Shown: positions 34,934-47,086 of the stretch, one piece after another
Numbering within the stretch: position 1 is the first letter of the stretch
Layout: each line of letters begins with the position of its first letter
From: Paucibacter sp. DJ2R-2
GTDB lineage: Bacteria; Pseudomonadota; Gammaproteobacteria; Burkholderiales; Burkholderiaceae_C
DNA length: 64,000 bases
Assembly (NCBI RefSeq): GCF_025717675.1
Contig: NZ_JAJIRT010000005.1
Span: 248,001 to 312,000 of the forward strand
Direction: 5' to 3'
The notes under the pieces: model-generated
Told to the model about the DNA's origin: nothing
What the model saw: the letters and a program-made list of their open reading frames with translations, nothing else
The model's database searches: none
Position numbers and translations under genes: made by a program

Positions 34934-35735
34934 GTTGGTAGATGGCGGGTGCCACGGCTTTCAATGGCAGGTTCAGATTGGCCAGCGACTCGGCGTGGCC
35001 GGGGTAGAGCACGCCGTCCGGCTTGAGCTTTTCGATCACCCGGCTGACGATGGCCTGCTTGGCCGGCAGATCGAAGTAGATCAGCACATTGCGCAGAAAG
35101 ATCACATCGAACTGCGGCAATGCGGGCAAAGGTTGCATCAAGTTCGCACATTGGAATTGCACGCGCGCACGCAACTCGCGGCTGATCAGCATCTGGCCCT
35201 CGTAAGGGCCTTCGCCGCGCAGGCAGAAGCGGCGCAGGTAGTCGGGCGCCATCATGCGCGCGCGTTCCATGGGGTAGAGGCCACGGCTGGCGTTGTCCAC
35301 CATGGCGGTGGACAGGTCCGTGCCCTTGATGGACCAGGGGCGGCCGCCGCTCAGGCCCAGCTTGTCGGCCAGCACCATGGCGATGCTGTAGGCCTCTTCA
35401 CCGGATGATGAGGCGCCGCTCCAGACCAGGAACTCCTGCCCCGCCGGGTGGGCGGCGGCACGCCGGGCCAGGTCTTCGAAATGGGCGGGCTCGCGAAAGA
35501 AATAGGTCTCGTTGGTGGTCAGCTTGTCCACCACCTGAACCAGCAGATCTTCGGGTAGATCGCCACGCACGATCCTCTGCACGAACTGGTTGAGGTCAGG
35601 CTCGCCGCTGTCCACCGCCAGCTTTTGCAGCCGGCTTTGTACCAGGGCGCGCTTGTTGTCGGTCAGGCGTATGCCCGAGATGCGATGGAACAAATCGCTG
35701 ATGGATTTGAAGGCGGCGTCGGTGAATTGGGCCAT
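34926..35735 (-). CDS. cheR: Chemotaxis protein methyltransferase CheR
   Basis: CheR methylates receptor glutamates with S-adenosylmethionine. The 269-residue protein has the N-terminal helical CheR domain, TTNETYFFREPAHFEDL, the SAM-binding loop WSGASSSGEEAYSIAM (family GCSTGEE-type) and FDVIFLRNVLIYFD. It follows cheW by 20 bases and overlaps cheD. Confidence 0.95.
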   Translation of the reverse strand: MAQFTDAAFKSISDLFHRISGIRLTDNKRALVQSRLQKLAVDSGEPDLNQFVQRIVRGDLPEDLLVQVVDKLTTNETYFFREPAHFEDLARRAAAHPAGQEFLVWSGASSSGEEAYSIAMVLADKLGLSGGRPWSIKGTDLSTAMVDNASRGLYPMERARMMAPDYLRRFCLRGEGPYEGQMLISRELRARVQFQCANLMQPLPALPQFDVIFLRNVLIYFDLPAKQAIVSRVIEKLKPDGVLYPGHAESLANLNLPLKAVAPAIYQHA

Positions 35736-35755
35736 GGTGATGGAGGCCGAGCCGC

Positions 35756-36313
35756 TCAGGCGCCCTGGCTTTCGGCGATCAGTTGGGACAGGGCGGCCGG
35801 GGACAGCACCTGGTCGAGGTTGAGCAGCACGGCGTAGCCGGCGCCGACATTGATCATGCCGGCGATGAACTCGGCCGCGATGGCCACACCCAGGCTGGGT
35901 GCGGTTTCGATGCGGTGGCTGTCCACCTCCAGCACTTCGTAGACGGCGTCCACCAGCAGGCCCGCGATCAGGCGGTCGAAGTCTTCATCGCCGCGCGCCT
36001 CGACGACGATGATGGCCGAGCGCCGGCCAATGTGAGTTGGTCCGAAGCCGAAGCGGGCACCGAGGTCGATCACTGGCACCACAGCGCCGCGCAGATTCAT
36101 CACCCCGCGCACGAAGTCGGGTGTCTGCGGCAGTGGCGTCATGCGGCCGACTTCGAGGATCTCGCGCACCGCGCTGATCGGCACGGTCAGGTTTTCGCGT
36201 CCGACGGCCATGCGCAGCATCTGCAGCGGCGGTCCGGCCTGTTCGGCCTCGGCGATGGCGCCGCGCAGCAGGTCGGCCGGCGCGCCCGGGGGGGCTTTCT
36301 GAGCGGAGTTCAT
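35756..36313 (-). CDS. cheW: Chemotaxis adaptor CheW
   Basis: CheW couples receptors to CheA. The 185-residue protein is a single CheW domain with PISAVREILEVGRMTPLPQTP and the conserved VRGVMNLRGAVVPVIDLGARF. The N-terminal 30 residues are an alanine/proline-rich extension. It starts 18 bases after the fourth tandem receptor gene. Confidence 0.94.
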   Translation of the reverse strand: MNSAQKAPPGAPADLLRGAIAEAEQAGPPLQMLRMAVGRENLTVPISAVREILEVGRMTPLPQTPDFVRGVMNLRGAVVPVIDLGARFGFGPTHIGRRSAIIVVEARGDEDFDRLIAGLLVDAVYEVLEVDSHRIETAPSLGVAIAAEFIAGMINVGAGYAVLLNLDQVLSPAALSQLIAESQGA

Positions 36314-36331
36314 GCGTGCGTCCTCATGCGT

Positions 36332-39037
36332 TCAAAAGCGCTTGAAGTGGGATTCATCGATGTCATCGCTCGCGCTGCTGGCACTGCCGGCCTTGCCCGC
36401 GCTGCGTCGAGCCTGTTGTTGCGCTTGGCTTTGCTTGGCCTTGAACTCGGCCACCTTGCGTTGCACATCGCTGAGCGGCGCAGGGCTCGGGCTCGGGAGG
36501 GGGCTTCGCGGCGCTGGCGCCATGTGCCGACGGGCCTCGACGGATGGCGCCTTGTGGGCGGTGCTGCCTCGTGCAGGCAAAGTCGCGGCGGCAGTGGGTG
36601 CTTCGCCGCTGAGCTGGAAGAAGGCCATCTGCTCTTGCAGCTGTGCGGCCTGGGCTGACAGCTGTTCGGCCGTGGCCGAAAGCTGCTCCGAGGCCGAGGC
36701 GGTCTGCTGGGTGATGTTGGACAGGTGGTTCATGGCGCCGGTGATCTGCACCACGCCCTGCGCTTGCTCGCCCGAGGCGGCAGAGATTTCCTGAACCAGC
36801 TCCGAGGTTTTCTGGATCGAGGGCACCATATTGTTCAGCAAGCCGCCGGCCTTTTCGGCCAGCTTGACGCTGGAGGCGGCCAGGTTGCCAATTTCCTGCG
36901 CTGCGACCTGGCTGCGCTCCGCGAGCTTGCGCACTTCGGCCGCCACCACGGCAAAGCCCTTGCCATGCTCGCCGGCGCGTGCCGCTTCGATGGCGGCATT
37001 GAGGGCCAGCAGATTGGTCTGGTAGGCGATGTCGTCGATGATGGAAATCTTGGTGGCAATCGCCTTCATCGCATCGGCTGTCATGCTGACGGCCTGGCCG
37101 CCTTCCATGGCCTCGGCGGCCGCTTTCGTGGCCATGCCATCGGTCAGATTGGCGCTGTCGGCGTTCTGCTTGACCGAGGCGGCCATCTCCTGCAGCGAGG
37201 CTGTGGTCTGCTCGACGCTGGCGGCCTGTTGCGAGGCGGTGTGCGAGAGCGACTGCGAGGTCTGCGAGACCTGGTCCGAGGCGCTGGACAGCTGCTCGGC
37301 CGCGGTGCGTACCTCGCGAATCGTCTCACTCACCGTGGCGACCAAGGTATTGAACTTTTCACCGAGCATGCGGAAGAAGGGCTGCTTGCCCTCCAACGGC
37401 ACACGTTGGGCAAAGTCGCCGTGGCTGGCGCCGTCCACCATGCCGCCGATCTCGGCCTCGACCGCCACCTCCACGGTCCGGTCCAGCCACTCGACCACGG
37501 TTCCCAAGCGCTGCCCTTGCGCATCGTTGATCGGGTTGGCCGTCAGGGCGAAATGCAAGCTGCCGACGCGGATCTGCGCCTTGTATTCGCCCTTCAGCCC
37601 GGCCAGCAACTGGCGCTGGTGGCCAGGATTGCGGTGGAACTGGTCAAAGTTGGATCCAACGATGCGGCGGGCTTCAAAGTTAGGCAGAACCTTGCGCAAT
37701 TCGTTCTCGTTGCGTTGCATCATTTGCGCAACCGAGCTGTTGTTGTAGATGATGTTGCCGTCCGGGTCGGCAATCATCACATTGGTCGAGCAGCAGTCCA
37801 GGGCTTGCTTGATGCGTGCATTCTCTGCGGCCAGTCGCTCTGCGGTCTCGGTGGCGGCCAGCTCGGCGGTCATGTCGCGCCACTCGACCACGGTGCCCAA
37901 GCGCTTGCCCTGGGAGAGCACCGGGTTGACGATCAAGTCAAAGCGCCGCCCGCCGATGTTCAGGCGGGTCTTGAAGACTCCACTCAGACGGTCCAGCATG
38001 GCGCGTTGATGCGCCGGGTTCTTGTGGAAGCCATCGATATTGGTGCCGATCAAGGTGGCGGCGCTGAATCGCGGCAAGTCCTTGCGGATGTCTGCCTCGG
38101 CGGCGCTGAGCATGGCCTGCAAAGACGCGTTGCCGTAGATGATGTTGTAGCCGGGGTCGGCCACCATCATGTTGGTGGCAGCCACATCCAGGGCTTGCCG
38201 GATGCGTTCGGCATCGTCAGCGCGGCGGCGGGCATCCGCAAACTCGAAGCCCAGACGGGTTTGAACCCGCTTCATGGCCAGCATCATCCCGGCCAGTTCA
38301 TCGCGCCCGTCCACCGGAACGATGCCGTCGAAGCGGCCTTGGCCGAACTGCTCGAACTGTTGGCCTGCGGACTTCAAGATGCGGCTCAAGCGCCCAGCCA
38401 TGCGGGCCAGACCCAGCAAAGCCAGCAGGCACAGCAACAGGCCTGCCGCAGCCGTTACCAAGCCGTGCAAGGCTGCCGCATAGCCCAGCAGCAAGCCGCC
38501 CAGCAGCAAGGCCGCTGCCAGCAGCGCGAACTTGGCCCGCAGATGCAGGCCGGCCAGGCTCTGAGCCAGTTGATCGCCAAGGCCTGTGCGCACACCCTGG
38601 CCTTCGCGAATCCGCCAGCCCTGGGCCCGTCCTTCCTTGAAGCGCTGGTAGAGCGCAGCGGCGGCCTGCACCTGGTCGCGGCTGGGCCGGGTGCGCACGG
38701 ACATATAGCCGACCACCGCTTCGCCTTCCTTGACCGGCGTGGCATTGGCCACCACCCAATAGAAGTCGCCGTTTTTGCAGCGGTTCTTGACCAGGCCGGT
38801 CCAGGGCCGACCGTCTTTCAGCACGTCCCACATGTCCTGGAACGCCTCTTCCGGCATGTCCGGGTGGCGCACCAGGTTGTGGGGCTGACCGATCAACTCG
38901 CTTTCGCTGTAGCCGCTCGCTTCGATGAAGTCGGCATTGATGTAGGTGATGCGCCCCTTGAGGTCGGTGCGTGACACGATGGTCATGCCTTCGCGCAACA
39001 GGTATTCCTGCTGGCTCACGGGTAGATTGCTGCGCAT
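36332..39037 (-). CDS. Aer-like PAS chemoreceptor with internal PAS pair
   Basis: This 901-residue chemoreceptor begins with an Aer-type PAS domain (about 10-120; [39 protein letters not shown]), suggesting redox or energy taxis. A hydrophobic hairpin (about 165-212) anchors it, followed by a HAMP-like helix. Two more PAS domains (about 285-395 and 405-520) carry the motif [19 protein letters not shown] second HAMP-like segment ([15 protein letters not shown]) leads to the signalling domain with tip [20 protein letters not shown]. The tail ends ESHFKRF. It is the last of four tandem receptors with almost the same cytoplasmic half. Confidence 0.9.
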   Translation of the reverse strand: MRSNLPVSQQEYLLREGMTIVSRTDLKGRITYINADFIEASGYSESELIGQPHNLVRHPDMPEEAFQDMWDVLKDGRPWTGLVKNRCKNGDFYWVVANATPVKEGEAVVGYMSVRTRPSRDQVQAAAALYQRFKEGRAQGWRIREGQGVRTGLGDQLAQSLAGLHLRAKFALLAAALLLGGLLLGYAAALHGLVTAAAGLLLCLLALLGLARMAGRLSRILKSAGQQFEQFGQGRFDGIVPVDGRDELAGMMLAMKRVQTRLGFEFADARRRADDAERIRQALDVAATNMMVADPGYNIIYGNASLQAMLSAAEADIRKDLPRFSAATLIGTNIDGFHKNPAHQRAMLDRLSGVFKTRLNIGGRRFDLIVNPVLSQGKRLGTVVEWRDMTAELAATETAERLAAENARIKQALDCCSTNVMIADPDGNIIYNNSSVAQMMQRNENELRKVLPNFEARRIVGSNFDQFHRNPGHQRQLLAGLKGEYKAQIRVGSLHFALTANPINDAQGQRLGTVVEWLDRTVEVAVEAEIGGMVDGASHGDFAQRVPLEGKQPFFRMLGEKFNTLVATVSETIREVRTAAEQLSSASDQVSQTSQSLSHTASQQAASVEQTTASLQEMAASVKQNADSANLTDGMATKAAAEAMEGGQAVSMTADAMKAIATKISIIDDIAYQTNLLALNAAIEAARAGEHGKGFAVVAAEVRKLAERSQVAAQEIGNLAASSVKLAEKAGGLLNNMVPSIQKTSELVQEISAASGEQAQGVVQITGAMNHLSNITQQTASASEQLSATAEQLSAQAAQLQEQMAFFQLSGEAPTAAATLPARGSTAHKAPSVEARRHMAPAPRSPLPSPSPAPLSDVQRKVAEFKAKQSQAQQQARRSAGKAGSASSASDDIDESHFKRF

Positions 39038-39080
39038 GTGGAGGTTCCCCTGTTGAGAGTTCGCTGTCTGTTATTCGGAT

Positions 39081-41558
39081 CTAGCGGCGGCTGGTCTGAG
39101 CCGAGGTCGGGCGAGCGGCGCTGCGTCCGAGTTCTGCCAGCTTGAAAAAGTCCATCTGCTGCTGCAGCTGGGCTGCCTGGGCCGACAGTTGCTCCGCGGT
39201 GGCAGACAGCTCCTCCGATGCCGAGGCGGTCTGCTGCGTCGAGGTCGACAGATGGTGCATGGCGCCGGTGATCTGGGCCACGCCTTGCGACTGTTCGCCC
39301 GAGGCGGCGGCGATCTCCTGCACCAGCTCCGAGGTCTTCTGGATCGAGGGCACCATGCTGCTCAGCAAGGCGCCGGCCTTCTCTGCCAGCTGAACACTGG
39401 AGCTGGCCAGGCTGCCGATCTCCTGCGCCGCCACTTGGCTGCGTTCGGCCAGTTTGCGCACCTCGGCGGCCACGACAGCGAAGCCCTTGCCATGCTCGCC
39501 GGCGCGCGCTGCTTCGATGGCGGCATTGAGGGCAAGCAGATTGGTCTGGTAGGCGATGTCGTCGACGATGGAAATCTTGGTGGCGATCTGTTTCATCGCG
39601 TCCACCGTCATGCTCACCGCCTGGCCGCCATCCATGGCCTCGTCGGCGGCGCGGGTGGCCATGCCGTCGGTGAGGGCGGCGTTCTCGGCGTTTTGCTTCA
39701 CCGAGGCTGCCATTTCCTGCAGAGAGGCGGTGGTCTCCTCCACATTGGCGGCTTGTTGCGAGGCCGAGTGAGAAAGCGACTGCGAAGTTTGCGAAACCTG
39801 ATCGGAGGCGCCACCGAGTTGGTCTGCTGCCACCCGGACTTCGCGAATGGTGTCGCTGATGGTGTCAATCAGGCCATTGAACTTCTCGCCGATCTGGCGG
39901 AAGAAGCCCTGCTTGCCTTCCAGCCCAATGCGCTGGCTGAGATCACCCTCGGTGGCTGCGCTGGTCAGGGCATCGAATTCGCCTTCGGCGGCCAGTTGTT
40001 CGGTGCGGTCCAGCCACTGGCCCACCGTGCCGATGTTCTGCCCTTGGGAGTCACGAATCGGGGTGGTGGTGATGTCGTAGGTGCGACCGCCCAGCACCAT
40101 GGTGGCGTGAGCGGTTTCGCTCAGGGTCCGCAGTCTCTCAATGGCCGCTGCCGAATCTCGGTAGAACATGCCGATGGAGCCGCCCAAGACCTTGTTGAGG
40201 TCAAAGCCCGGCAGCTCGTTGCGGAAGGCCGCTTCATCGCGGCGCAAGACCGTCATCAAGGCTTCGTTGACGTAAACGATGCTGCCATCGGCCGCCGAGA
40301 TCCGAACCGGCATGGCCGCGACATCCAAGGCCTGCTTGATGCGAGCATTGGCGGCCGCCAGCGCTTGCTCGCGCTCGCGAGCGATCAGTTCCTGGGTCAG
40401 GTCACGCCACTCCACCACGGTGCCGAGGCGCTGGCCGGCAGCATCGGTGATGGGGTTGGCGATCAGCGAGAAGTGAAGATCCGCCACCTTGATCTGAGCT
40501 TTGTATTCCCCCTTCAAATTGCCGAGCAGATGGCGTTGATGTGCGGGGTTACGGTGGAAGCTGTCGAAATTGCTGCCGACGATCTGCGAGGCGTTGAAGT
40601 TCGGCAGTGATTGCCGCAGCGCCGCTTCGTTGCCTTGCAGCATGGCCGTCACGGAGCGGTTTGTGTAGACGATTTGCCCGTCGGGGTCGGCAATCATCAC
40701 ATTGGTGGAGCAGCTGTCCAGCGCCTGCTTGACGCGTGCGTTTTCGGCCGCGATGCGGCTGTCGCGCTCATTGCGCTCGCGCAGGCTGGTTTGCATTTGG
40801 TCCAAGCCGTTCAGCAGCTGCGCGGTTTCGTCGCTGCCCCGGGTGCGAATCTCGTTGTCCAAGCGGCCCTTGCCAATCTCGTTGGAGAACTGCACCGCCT
40901 TGGCCAGCGGGATCGTCACACTGCGGGTCAAGAGCCAGGCCATAGCCATGACCAGCAGCGCCGCGAATGCCGCCACCCCTATCAACCAGCTGCGCGCCGC
41001 TGCGTAGTCTTTGGTTGCTGTGGTGACATCTTCGTGCGCGTCTTCGATCTGCATCTTGACGGCCTTGTCCAAGGTGGCTTGCATGGTTTTGGCCGCGGGG
41101 CTGGCCTGCGTCAGCAAAAACTTGGCTGCCTCTTCGTCCTTGTTGAGGGTGGCCAGCTCCATGACCTGGTCATCCAGTGCACGCGACTTCTGCGCTTGTT
41201 CGCTGGCTTGCTTGAGGTCTTGCTTGTCTTCATCGCGAGTCGTGTTCTTGCTGACCGAGGCGAAAGCCTGGTCGAAGGCTTTGCGCGCCTCTTGAATCTT
41301 GCGACGTTCGCCCTCAATGGCCTCGGCCGCACTCAAGAGGATCATGCTGCGCACCACGCGTTGCTCGATATGGGCTTGCTCAGACATGCTGTTCAAATCC
41401 ACGATGCGGCTGAAGTTCTCCTCCACCACATGCTCAAGCGCATGGTTGACCGAGGCCAAATCTCTGAGGGCCATGATGACCACGGCGATCAGCATGGCCA
41501 GCAACAACGCAAAGCCCAAGCCCAAACGCTGTCCAACTTTCAAATTCGCGAGTGTCAT
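39081..41558 (-). CDS. 4HB-type chemoreceptor with internal PAS pair
   Basis: This 825-residue receptor has TM1 (about 13-30), a four-helix-bundle-like periplasmic domain (about 31-190), TM2 (about 192-210) and HAMP (about 212-265). Two PAS domains follow (first with FHRNPAHQR; the second is degenerate, with [12 protein letters not shown]), then a HAMP-like segment ([15 protein letters not shown]) and the signalling domain. GAGGT lies before the ATG. It is the third receptor in the tandem array; the second PAS has diverged most from its siblings, so it may have lost or changed its ligand. Confidence 0.9.
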   Translation of the reverse strand: MTLANLKVGQRLGLGFALLLAMLIAVVIMALRDLASVNHALEHVVEENFSRIVDLNSMSEQAHIEQRVVRSMILLSAAEAIEGERRKIQEARKAFDQAFASVSKNTTRDEDKQDLKQASEQAQKSRALDDQVMELATLNKDEEAAKFLLTQASPAAKTMQATLDKAVKMQIEDAHEDVTTATKDYAAARSWLIGVAAFAALLVMAMAWLLTRSVTIPLAKAVQFSNEIGKGRLDNEIRTRGSDETAQLLNGLDQMQTSLRERNERDSRIAAENARVKQALDSCSTNVMIADPDGQIVYTNRSVTAMLQGNEAALRQSLPNFNASQIVGSNFDSFHRNPAHQRHLLGNLKGEYKAQIKVADLHFSLIANPITDAAGQRLGTVVEWRDLTQELIAREREQALAAANARIKQALDVAAMPVRISAADGSIVYVNEALMTVLRRDEAAFRNELPGFDLNKVLGGSIGMFYRDSAAAIERLRTLSETAHATMVLGGRTYDITTTPIRDSQGQNIGTVGQWLDRTEQLAAEGEFDALTSAATEGDLSQRIGLEGKQGFFRQIGEKFNGLIDTISDTIREVRVAADQLGGASDQVSQTSQSLSHSASQQAANVEETTASLQEMAASVKQNAENAALTDGMATRAADEAMDGGQAVSMTVDAMKQIATKISIVDDIAYQTNLLALNAAIEAARAGEHGKGFAVVAAEVRKLAERSQVAAQEIGSLASSSVQLAEKAGALLSSMVPSIQKTSELVQEIAAASGEQSQGVAQITGAMHHLSTSTQQTASASEELSATAEQLSAQAAQLQQQMDFFKLAELGRSAARPTSAQTSRR

Positions 41559-41612
41559 TGCGAAACCTCGGTTTTCTTCGGTAGAAACTGCGGGGCTTGG
41601 CCCCTGCTTGCT

Positions 41613-44093
41613 TTAGCGACTCCGTTGACCCTTGTGAGCGCGATGTGATGACGCGACGCTGTCTTCGGCCAATCTGAAATAGGCCATTTGCTCTTGCAAC
41701 TGTGTGGCTTGGGCCGACAGCTCTTCGGCGGTGGCCGAGAGTTCTTCCGAGGCCGAAGCGGTTTGCTGGGTGGCGGTCGAGAGATGACTCATGGCCCCGC
41801 CGATTTGCGCCACACCTTGGGATTGCTCGCCCGAAGCGGCCGCAATCTCTTGTACCAACTCCGAGGTCTTCTGGATCGAGGGCACCATATTGCCGAGCAG
41901 CTTGCCGGCCTTCTCGGCCAGGTCCACGCTGTTGCTGGCCAGGGTGCCGATCTCTTGAGCCGCCACCTGGCTGCGCTCGGCCAACTTGCGCACCTCGGCC
42001 GCCACCACGGCGAAGCCCTTGCCATGCTCGCCGGCACGTGCCGCTTCAATGGCCGCGTTGAGCGCAAGCAGATTCGTTTGATAGGCGATGTCGTCAATGA
42101 TGGAGATCTTGGTGGCGATCTGCTTCATCGCGTCGACGGTCTGCCCGACCGCCTGACCGCCGTCAATTGCTTCCTTGGCCGCCTTGGTGGCCATGCCGTC
42201 GGTGACGTTGGCGCTGTCGGCGTTCTGTTTCACCGAGGCTGCCATCTCTTGCAGTGAGGCGGTGGTCTCCTCCACGCTGGCGGCTTGCTGTGAGGCGGAA
42301 TGAGACAGGCTTTGCGAGGTCTGCGAGACCTGATCAGACGCGCCGCTGAGTTGGTCGGCGGCGACGCGCACCTCGCGGATGGTGCCACTGACGGTTTCTA
42401 CCAGGGAGTTGAACTTTTCGCCCAGCATCTTGAAAAACTCGGTCTTGCCTTCGAGTCCGATGCGTTGGGTGAAGTCGCCTTGGTTGGCGCCGTCCACCAT
42501 GGCGCTGACCTCGGCTTCGGCCGCCAACTCGGCGGTGCGGTCACGCCATTCGACCACCGTGCCCAGGCGCTTACCGTCGGTGTCTACGATGGGGCTCGCA
42601 ATCAATCGAAAGCTCGCCGCCGCGACCTTGATCTCGGCCACATGCTCTGTGGTCAATCTGTCGATCAAGCCGCGCTGGTGTGCAGGGTTTTTATGGAAGC
42701 GGTCAAAGTTCATGCCGATCAGTCGGTTCGAGTCGAACTGCGGCAGCTGCTTGCGAATCTCGCCTTCATTGCTGCGCAACATCAAGACCAGCGACTTGTT
42801 CATGAAGACGATCACGCCCTCGGCATCGGCAATCATCACATTGCTGCTGGTGGCGTCCAGCGCTTGCTGCACGCGGCGGCCTTCGCGGCCCAGCTGCAGC
42901 TCGCGTTCCAGCGCGGCCAACTCCTCGGTGCGGTCGGTCCATTCAACAATGGTGCCGGTACGGCTGCCCTGGGCGTCACGCACATGATTGATGACCAAGT
43001 CAAAACTGCGTGAGCCGAGCTTCAGGCGCGCATTGTGGGTGCCTTGCAGGCGCTCCAACATGCCGCGCTGGTGGCTGGGGTTTTTGTGAAAGGCGTCGAT
43101 ATTGCTGCCGATCACTTTGCTGGCTTCGAAGCGCGGTAGGTCTTTGCGGATCTCGCTTTCGCTCTTCTGCAGCATGGTCATCAGGGACTTGTTGCCGTAG
43201 ATGATGTTGAAGTTGACGTCGGCCAACATGATGTTGGTCCCCGAGGTGTCCAGCGCTTCTTTGACTCGGCCGTTTTCGGCGCTGATCTTGGCGTCGCGCT
43301 CATTGCGGGTGCGCAGCTCGGTTTGCATCACGGCCAAGGCGTTCAGTACCTTGCCCGGCTCGTCTTGCCCGTCGGTTGGGATGTCGTTGTTCAAGCGGCC
43401 TTGCCCGACGGCCTCGGCTGTTTCGATGGCTTGGCGCAGTGGGCGGGTGATGGTCCGTGTCACCCAGAAGGCCAAGAGGGCCGCCAGTCCGCATCCGATG
43501 ATTGCGCCGTAGAGCATCACTGTTTGCGTGAAGCCACGCATGGATTCCATCGTCGCCGTGCGTGTGACCAGCAAGCCGCGCTCGGCCCCGTCAAACTCGG
43601 CCAGCATCTTGCGCATCGCGTCCATCTGGGTCTTGCCCGAACCGACGACGGCAATGACGTCGCCGTACTTCGATAGATTGCTGTCCACCGCGCGGCGAAC
43701 TGCGATGCTGGTTTCGACGGACGTCTTCAGCCAGGTGGCTTGCGCCGCGGCGAGCTTGTCCAGCCGTTCTTGTTGTTCCGCGTTGTCGGAAGTCAGCTTC
43801 TTGGCCTTTGCGTGAGCTTCCAGAAAGGCTGCTTTGCCTGCGATGAGGGGCTCCAGAAACTCATCCTTGCCGGCGATCATGAAGCCACGTTGGCCGGTCT
43901 CGATATTGACCAGGGCGCCCAACATGTTGTTGCCTTCCTCCAAGACTTCGCGGGTGTGAATGTTCCATCCATTGGCCTCCGAGTAGCGGCCCAGGTTGAC
44001 CCGACTCAAGGCAATGACCGCCACAAGAATCAGAACAACAAGCGTGAACGCTGCTGTAAGCCGTTGCCCTACGCTGAGTTTGGATATCGGCAT
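41613..44093 (-). CDS. CHASE3-type chemoreceptor with internal PAS pair
   Basis: This 826-residue receptor has TM1 (about 11-30), a periplasmic CHASE3 domain (about 40-180; [21 protein letters not shown] is the hallmark), TM2 (about 188-207) and HAMP. Two PAS domains carry FHKNPSHQR and FHKNPAHQR, followed by a HAMP-like segment and the signalling domain ([20 protein letters not shown]). From HAMP to the signalling tip it is very close to the neighbouring receptor at 44151-47036, in DNA as well as protein, so recent duplication or gene conversion is likely. Confidence 0.9.
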   Translation of the reverse strand: MPISKLSVGQRLTAAFTLVVLILVAVIALSRVNLGRYSEANGWNIHTREVLEEGNNMLGALVNIETGQRGFMIAGKDEFLEPLIAGKAAFLEAHAKAKKLTSDNAEQQERLDKLAAAQATWLKTSVETSIAVRRAVDSNLSKYGDVIAVVGSGKTQMDAMRKMLAEFDGAERGLLVTRTATMESMRGFTQTVMLYGAIIGCGLAALLAFWVTRTITRPLRQAIETAEAVGQGRLNNDIPTDGQDEPGKVLNALAVMQTELRTRNERDAKISAENGRVKEALDTSGTNIMLADVNFNIIYGNKSLMTMLQKSESEIRKDLPRFEASKVIGSNIDAFHKNPSHQRGMLERLQGTHNARLKLGSRSFDLVINHVRDAQGSRTGTIVEWTDRTEELAALERELQLGREGRRVQQALDATSSNVMIADAEGVIVFMNKSLVLMLRSNEGEIRKQLPQFDSNRLIGMNFDRFHKNPAHQRGLIDRLTTEHVAEIKVAAASFRLIASPIVDTDGKRLGTVVEWRDRTAELAAEAEVSAMVDGANQGDFTQRIGLEGKTEFFKMLGEKFNSLVETVSGTIREVRVAADQLSGASDQVSQTSQSLSHSASQQAASVEETTASLQEMAASVKQNADSANVTDGMATKAAKEAIDGGQAVGQTVDAMKQIATKISIIDDIAYQTNLLALNAAIEAARAGEHGKGFAVVAAEVRKLAERSQVAAQEIGTLASNSVDLAEKAGKLLGNMVPSIQKTSELVQEIAAASGEQSQGVAQIGGAMSHLSTATQQTASASEELSATAEELSAQATQLQEQMAYFRLAEDSVASSHRAHKGQRSR

Positions 44094-44150
44094 CTTCAGA
44101 GCTCCGTGGGTGTGCTGGTGTGGCGGCGGTCAATTGATCGGTTGCGGCGC

Positions 44151-47036
44151 TCAGCGCTGCTTGGGTCTGCGCTTGTCGTGCTGGGGCGTGTTGCTGGCGC
44201 GGCTGTTTGAATCCTCGGCCAGCTTGAAGAAGGCCATTTGCTCTTGCAACTGAGAGGCTTGCGCCGAGAGTTCTTCTGCTGTGGCCGACAACTGCTCCGA
44301 GGCCGATGCCGTCTGTTGTGTAGCGTTGGACAGGTGGCCCATCGCTCCGCCGATCTGTGCCACGCCCTGCGACTGCTCACCCGAGGCTGCGGCAATCTCT
44401 TGCACCAGCTCGGAGGTCTTCTGGATCGAGGGCACCATATTGCTGAGAAGCGCGCCGGCCTTCTCGGCCAAGCTGACGCTGTGGCTGGCCAGGGTGCCGA
44501 TCTCTTGTGCGGCCACCTGGCTGCGCTCTGCCAGCTTGCGCACCTCGGCGGCCACCACGGCAAAGCCCTTGCCATGCTCGCCAGCACGGGCCGCTTCAAT
44601 CGCGGCGTTCAGTGCCAGCAAATTGGTCTGGTAGGCAATGTCGTCAATGATGGAGATCTTGGTGGCGATCTGCTTCATGGCGTCCACCGTCATGCCGACC
44701 GCTTGGCCGCCCTCCATCGCTTCCTTAGCTGCCTTGGTGGCCATGCCGTCGGTGACATTGGCGCTGTCGGCGTTCTGTCTCACCGAGGCTGCCATCTCTT
44801 GCAGTGAGGCGGTGGTCTCTTCTACGCTGGCGGCTTGCTGCGATGCCGAGTGGGACAGGCTTTGTGAGGTCTGCGAGACCTGGTCCGAGGCTCCACCCAG
44901 CTGATCGGCCGACACCCGAACCTCGCGGATGGTGGTGCTGATGGTGTCCACCAGCGAGTTGAACTTCTCGCCCAGCATCTTGAAGAACTCGGCCTTGCCT
45001 TCCAAGGCGATGCGCTGGGTGAAGTCGCCGCCGTTGGCTGCGTCCACCATGGCGCCGACTTCGACCTCGGCGGCCAGTTCGGCCGTGCGGTCACGCCACT
45101 CCACGACGGTGCCCAGTCGCGTGCCGTCGGTGCCCATGATGGGGCTGGCGGTCAAGCGGAAGCTGGCCGAGGCAACCTTGATGTCGGCCACATGCTCTGT
45201 GCTCAAGCGCTCGATCAAGCCGCGCTGATGTGCTGGGTTTTTGTGGAAGCGGTCAAAGTTCATGCCGATCAGGCGGTTCGAATCGAACTGCGGCAGCTGC
45301 TTGCGGATCTCGGCCTCATTGCCGCGCAGCATCAGCACCAGCGATTTGTTCATGAACACGATCACGCCGTCGGCGTCGGCAATCATCACATTGCTGCTGG
45401 TGGCATCGAGCGCTTGCTGCACACGCTGGCCTTCTCGGCCTTTTTGCAACTCGCGCTCCAGCGCGGCCAACTCATCGGTACGGTCGTTCCATTCCAGAAT
45501 CGTGCCGGTGCGTTGGCCTTGGGCATTGCGAACGTGGTTGATCACCAGATCAAAGGTGCGGCTGCCGGCCTTGAGTCTGGCGGTGTGCGGGCCTTGCATG
45601 CGCTCCAGCACGGCGCGCTGATGGCTCGGGTTCTTGTGCATATCGTCGACTGACTTGCCGATGATGTTGTTCACATCGAAGCTCGGCGCGGCCTGCTTGA
45701 AGTCGGCTTCGAACTTTTGCAGCATGGCCATCAGCGACTTGTTGCCATAGATGATGCGGTAGTTCTCGTCGGTCAACATCACATTGGTGCTGGTGTTGTC
45801 CAGCGCTTCTTTGACGCGGCCGTTCTCGGCGCTGATCAAGGCGTCGCGTTCGATGCGCTCACGCAGATTGCCCTGCATCAGCCCCAAGGTGCGAAGCAAG
45901 TTGCCCATCTCATCGCTGTGGGCGTCTTGGGTATCGAAAGTCAAGTCACCCTTGGCCACCGCGTTGGCAGCCGCCATGGCGCGGTGAATGGGTTGGGTGA
46001 CCGAGCGCACAATCATGACGCCGATGTACAGGGCCAAGAGCATGAAGGCGGTCAGCGAGCTGCTGCCCACATTGCGTTGCAGGTTCAGGTTATGGATGCG
46101 CTCATGCAGCAATTCCTCCAGTGCATCGGTGGCAGCTTTGCCGAGTGCATATTGCGCTTCGACGGCCACCGTCCCTTGGGCGAATAGTTCTGGCCCGCTG
46201 AGCGTGGGCTTGGCGCTGTCGATTTGCTTTTCAACCTGATGAAGAAATTCATCGGCGGTCTGCAGCGCTGTCGCGAATGGCTTGTTCAGGGTGTCGGCGA
46301 GCTTGGGGTTGCTGACCAGCGACTTGTCGAGTTGACGCTTGGCGCGCTGGCGCCAGAATTCCGATCGTTGGCGCAAGTCGTGCAGTGCTGATCGGTCGGC
46401 GGCACTGATGTCGCGGCCGGCAAGCAGGCCCGCCACCATGGCCGCGCTCTTGCCTCGCACGAGTGCCATGGACTCGGCCAACTGGGGGATGTATTCCGAC
46501 ACCGCAGTGACCAAAAAGTAACTGGCTTCCTCGGGGTCCAGCGACAGGCCTGAAGTGTCGGAAATGCCCTCAATCAGCAGCACCGCATCTTCGATCACGC
46601 GGCTGTGCTCGGCAAAGCTCTTGGGGGCGTCAAGTTCACGAGAGGACACCTTGGCGAGCAATTGCTGCGTTGCAGTGTGTATGGCTTCCGCCTTTTCGCG
46701 CACTCGCTGGTAGTGCGGGTCGTCGGCGGGCAGTGCCTTGCGCAATTCGTCCAGCGGTTTGGCGACGGCGCGGTTGACGTCCGGCAATTTCGCAATGGCA
46801 GCCGGGTCGCCGCCCAGGGCCAGCCCGGCCAGACCGCGGTGGATCTGCAGTTGCCGAATCGCCTCGACCGTGGGGCGCAGCGGGTCAAGACCGGCATCCT
46901 CGGCATTGGCGACATCCAGCTGCTGCTGCAGGTTTTTTAGCACCAAGGTGAAGGGCACGCCACAGGCCAGCAGCGCGATCACCGCAAGCAAGACAAAACG
47001 TTGCCAGAGCATCAGTTTGCGGAGCAGGGAAAGCAT
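44151..47036 (-). CDS. Large-ectodomain chemoreceptor with internal PAS pair
   Basis: This 961-residue receptor has TM1 (about 14-33), a long mostly helical periplasmic domain (about 34-330; [20 protein letters not shown] recalls NIT-type helical sensor domains, uncertain) and TM2 (about 331-352). HAMP, two PAS domains ([18 protein letters not shown]), a second HAMP-like segment and the signalling domain follow. The ATG at 47036 has GGAG eight bases before it. The frame is open for another 136 codons into cheA, but these are antiphase to cheA and precede the natural membrane leader. It is the first receptor after cheA. Confidence 0.9.
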   Translation of the reverse strand: MLSLLRKLMLWQRFVLLAVIALLACGVPFTLVLKNLQQQLDVANAEDAGLDPLRPTVEAIRQLQIHRGLAGLALGGDPAAIAKLPDVNRAVAKPLDELRKALPADDPHYQRVREKAEAIHTATQQLLAKVSSRELDAPKSFAEHSRVIEDAVLLIEGISDTSGLSLDPEEASYFLVTAVSEYIPQLAESMALVRGKSAAMVAGLLAGRDISAADRSALHDLRQRSEFWRQRAKRQLDKSLVSNPKLADTLNKPFATALQTADEFLHQVEKQIDSAKPTLSGPELFAQGTVAVEAQYALGKAATDALEELLHERIHNLNLQRNVGSSSLTAFMLLALYIGVMIVRSVTQPIHRAMAAANAVAKGDLTFDTQDAHSDEMGNLLRTLGLMQGNLRERIERDALISAENGRVKEALDNTSTNVMLTDENYRIIYGNKSLMAMLQKFEADFKQAAPSFDVNNIIGKSVDDMHKNPSHQRAVLERMQGPHTARLKAGSRTFDLVINHVRNAQGQRTGTILEWNDRTDELAALERELQKGREGQRVQQALDATSSNVMIADADGVIVFMNKSLVLMLRGNEAEIRKQLPQFDSNRLIGMNFDRFHKNPAHQRGLIERLSTEHVADIKVASASFRLTASPIMGTDGTRLGTVVEWRDRTAELAAEVEVGAMVDAANGGDFTQRIALEGKAEFFKMLGEKFNSLVDTISTTIREVRVSADQLGGASDQVSQTSQSLSHSASQQAASVEETTASLQEMAASVRQNADSANVTDGMATKAAKEAMEGGQAVGMTVDAMKQIATKISIIDDIAYQTNLLALNAAIEAARAGEHGKGFAVVAAEVRKLAERSQVAAQEIGTLASHSVSLAEKAGALLSNMVPSIQKTSELVQEIAAASGEQSQGVAQIGGAMGHLSNATQQTASASEQLSATAEELSAQASQLQEQMAFFKLAEDSNSRASNTPQHDKRRPKQR

Positions 47037-47086
47037 GGAAGGTTCTCCAACGGCGGGTTCTGGCGGCTGCTTGGTGCAGCTTCGGG

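Larger units (their letters stand above)
36602..44983 (-). repeat. Four-copy chemoreceptor signalling-module repeat
   Basis: Four near-identical DNA segments of roughly 750 bases encode the signalling domains of the tandem receptors, at about 36602-37380, 39143-39920, 41677-42440 and 44225-44983. Each spans from GGACAG/GAGACAGG-type HAMP ends to QMAFF-like C-terminal helices. Such long direct repeats make the locus prone to recombination and to assembly error. Confidence 0.8.

Noticed and set aside
36725-38974. A 749-codon open frame on plus opposite a chemoreceptor
   Set aside because: It mirrors the receptor codons, has no recognisable domain, and similar shadows appear opposite the sibling receptors.
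44094-44150. Sigma-28-like ACCGATCA before a tandem receptor
   Set aside because: There is no matching -35 eleven bases upstream, and the gene is within an operon.
36602-44983. Repeated DNA as a mobile element or CRISPR-like array
   Set aside because: The repeats are coding segments of paralogous receptors in frame, without spacers, terminal repeats or a transposase.
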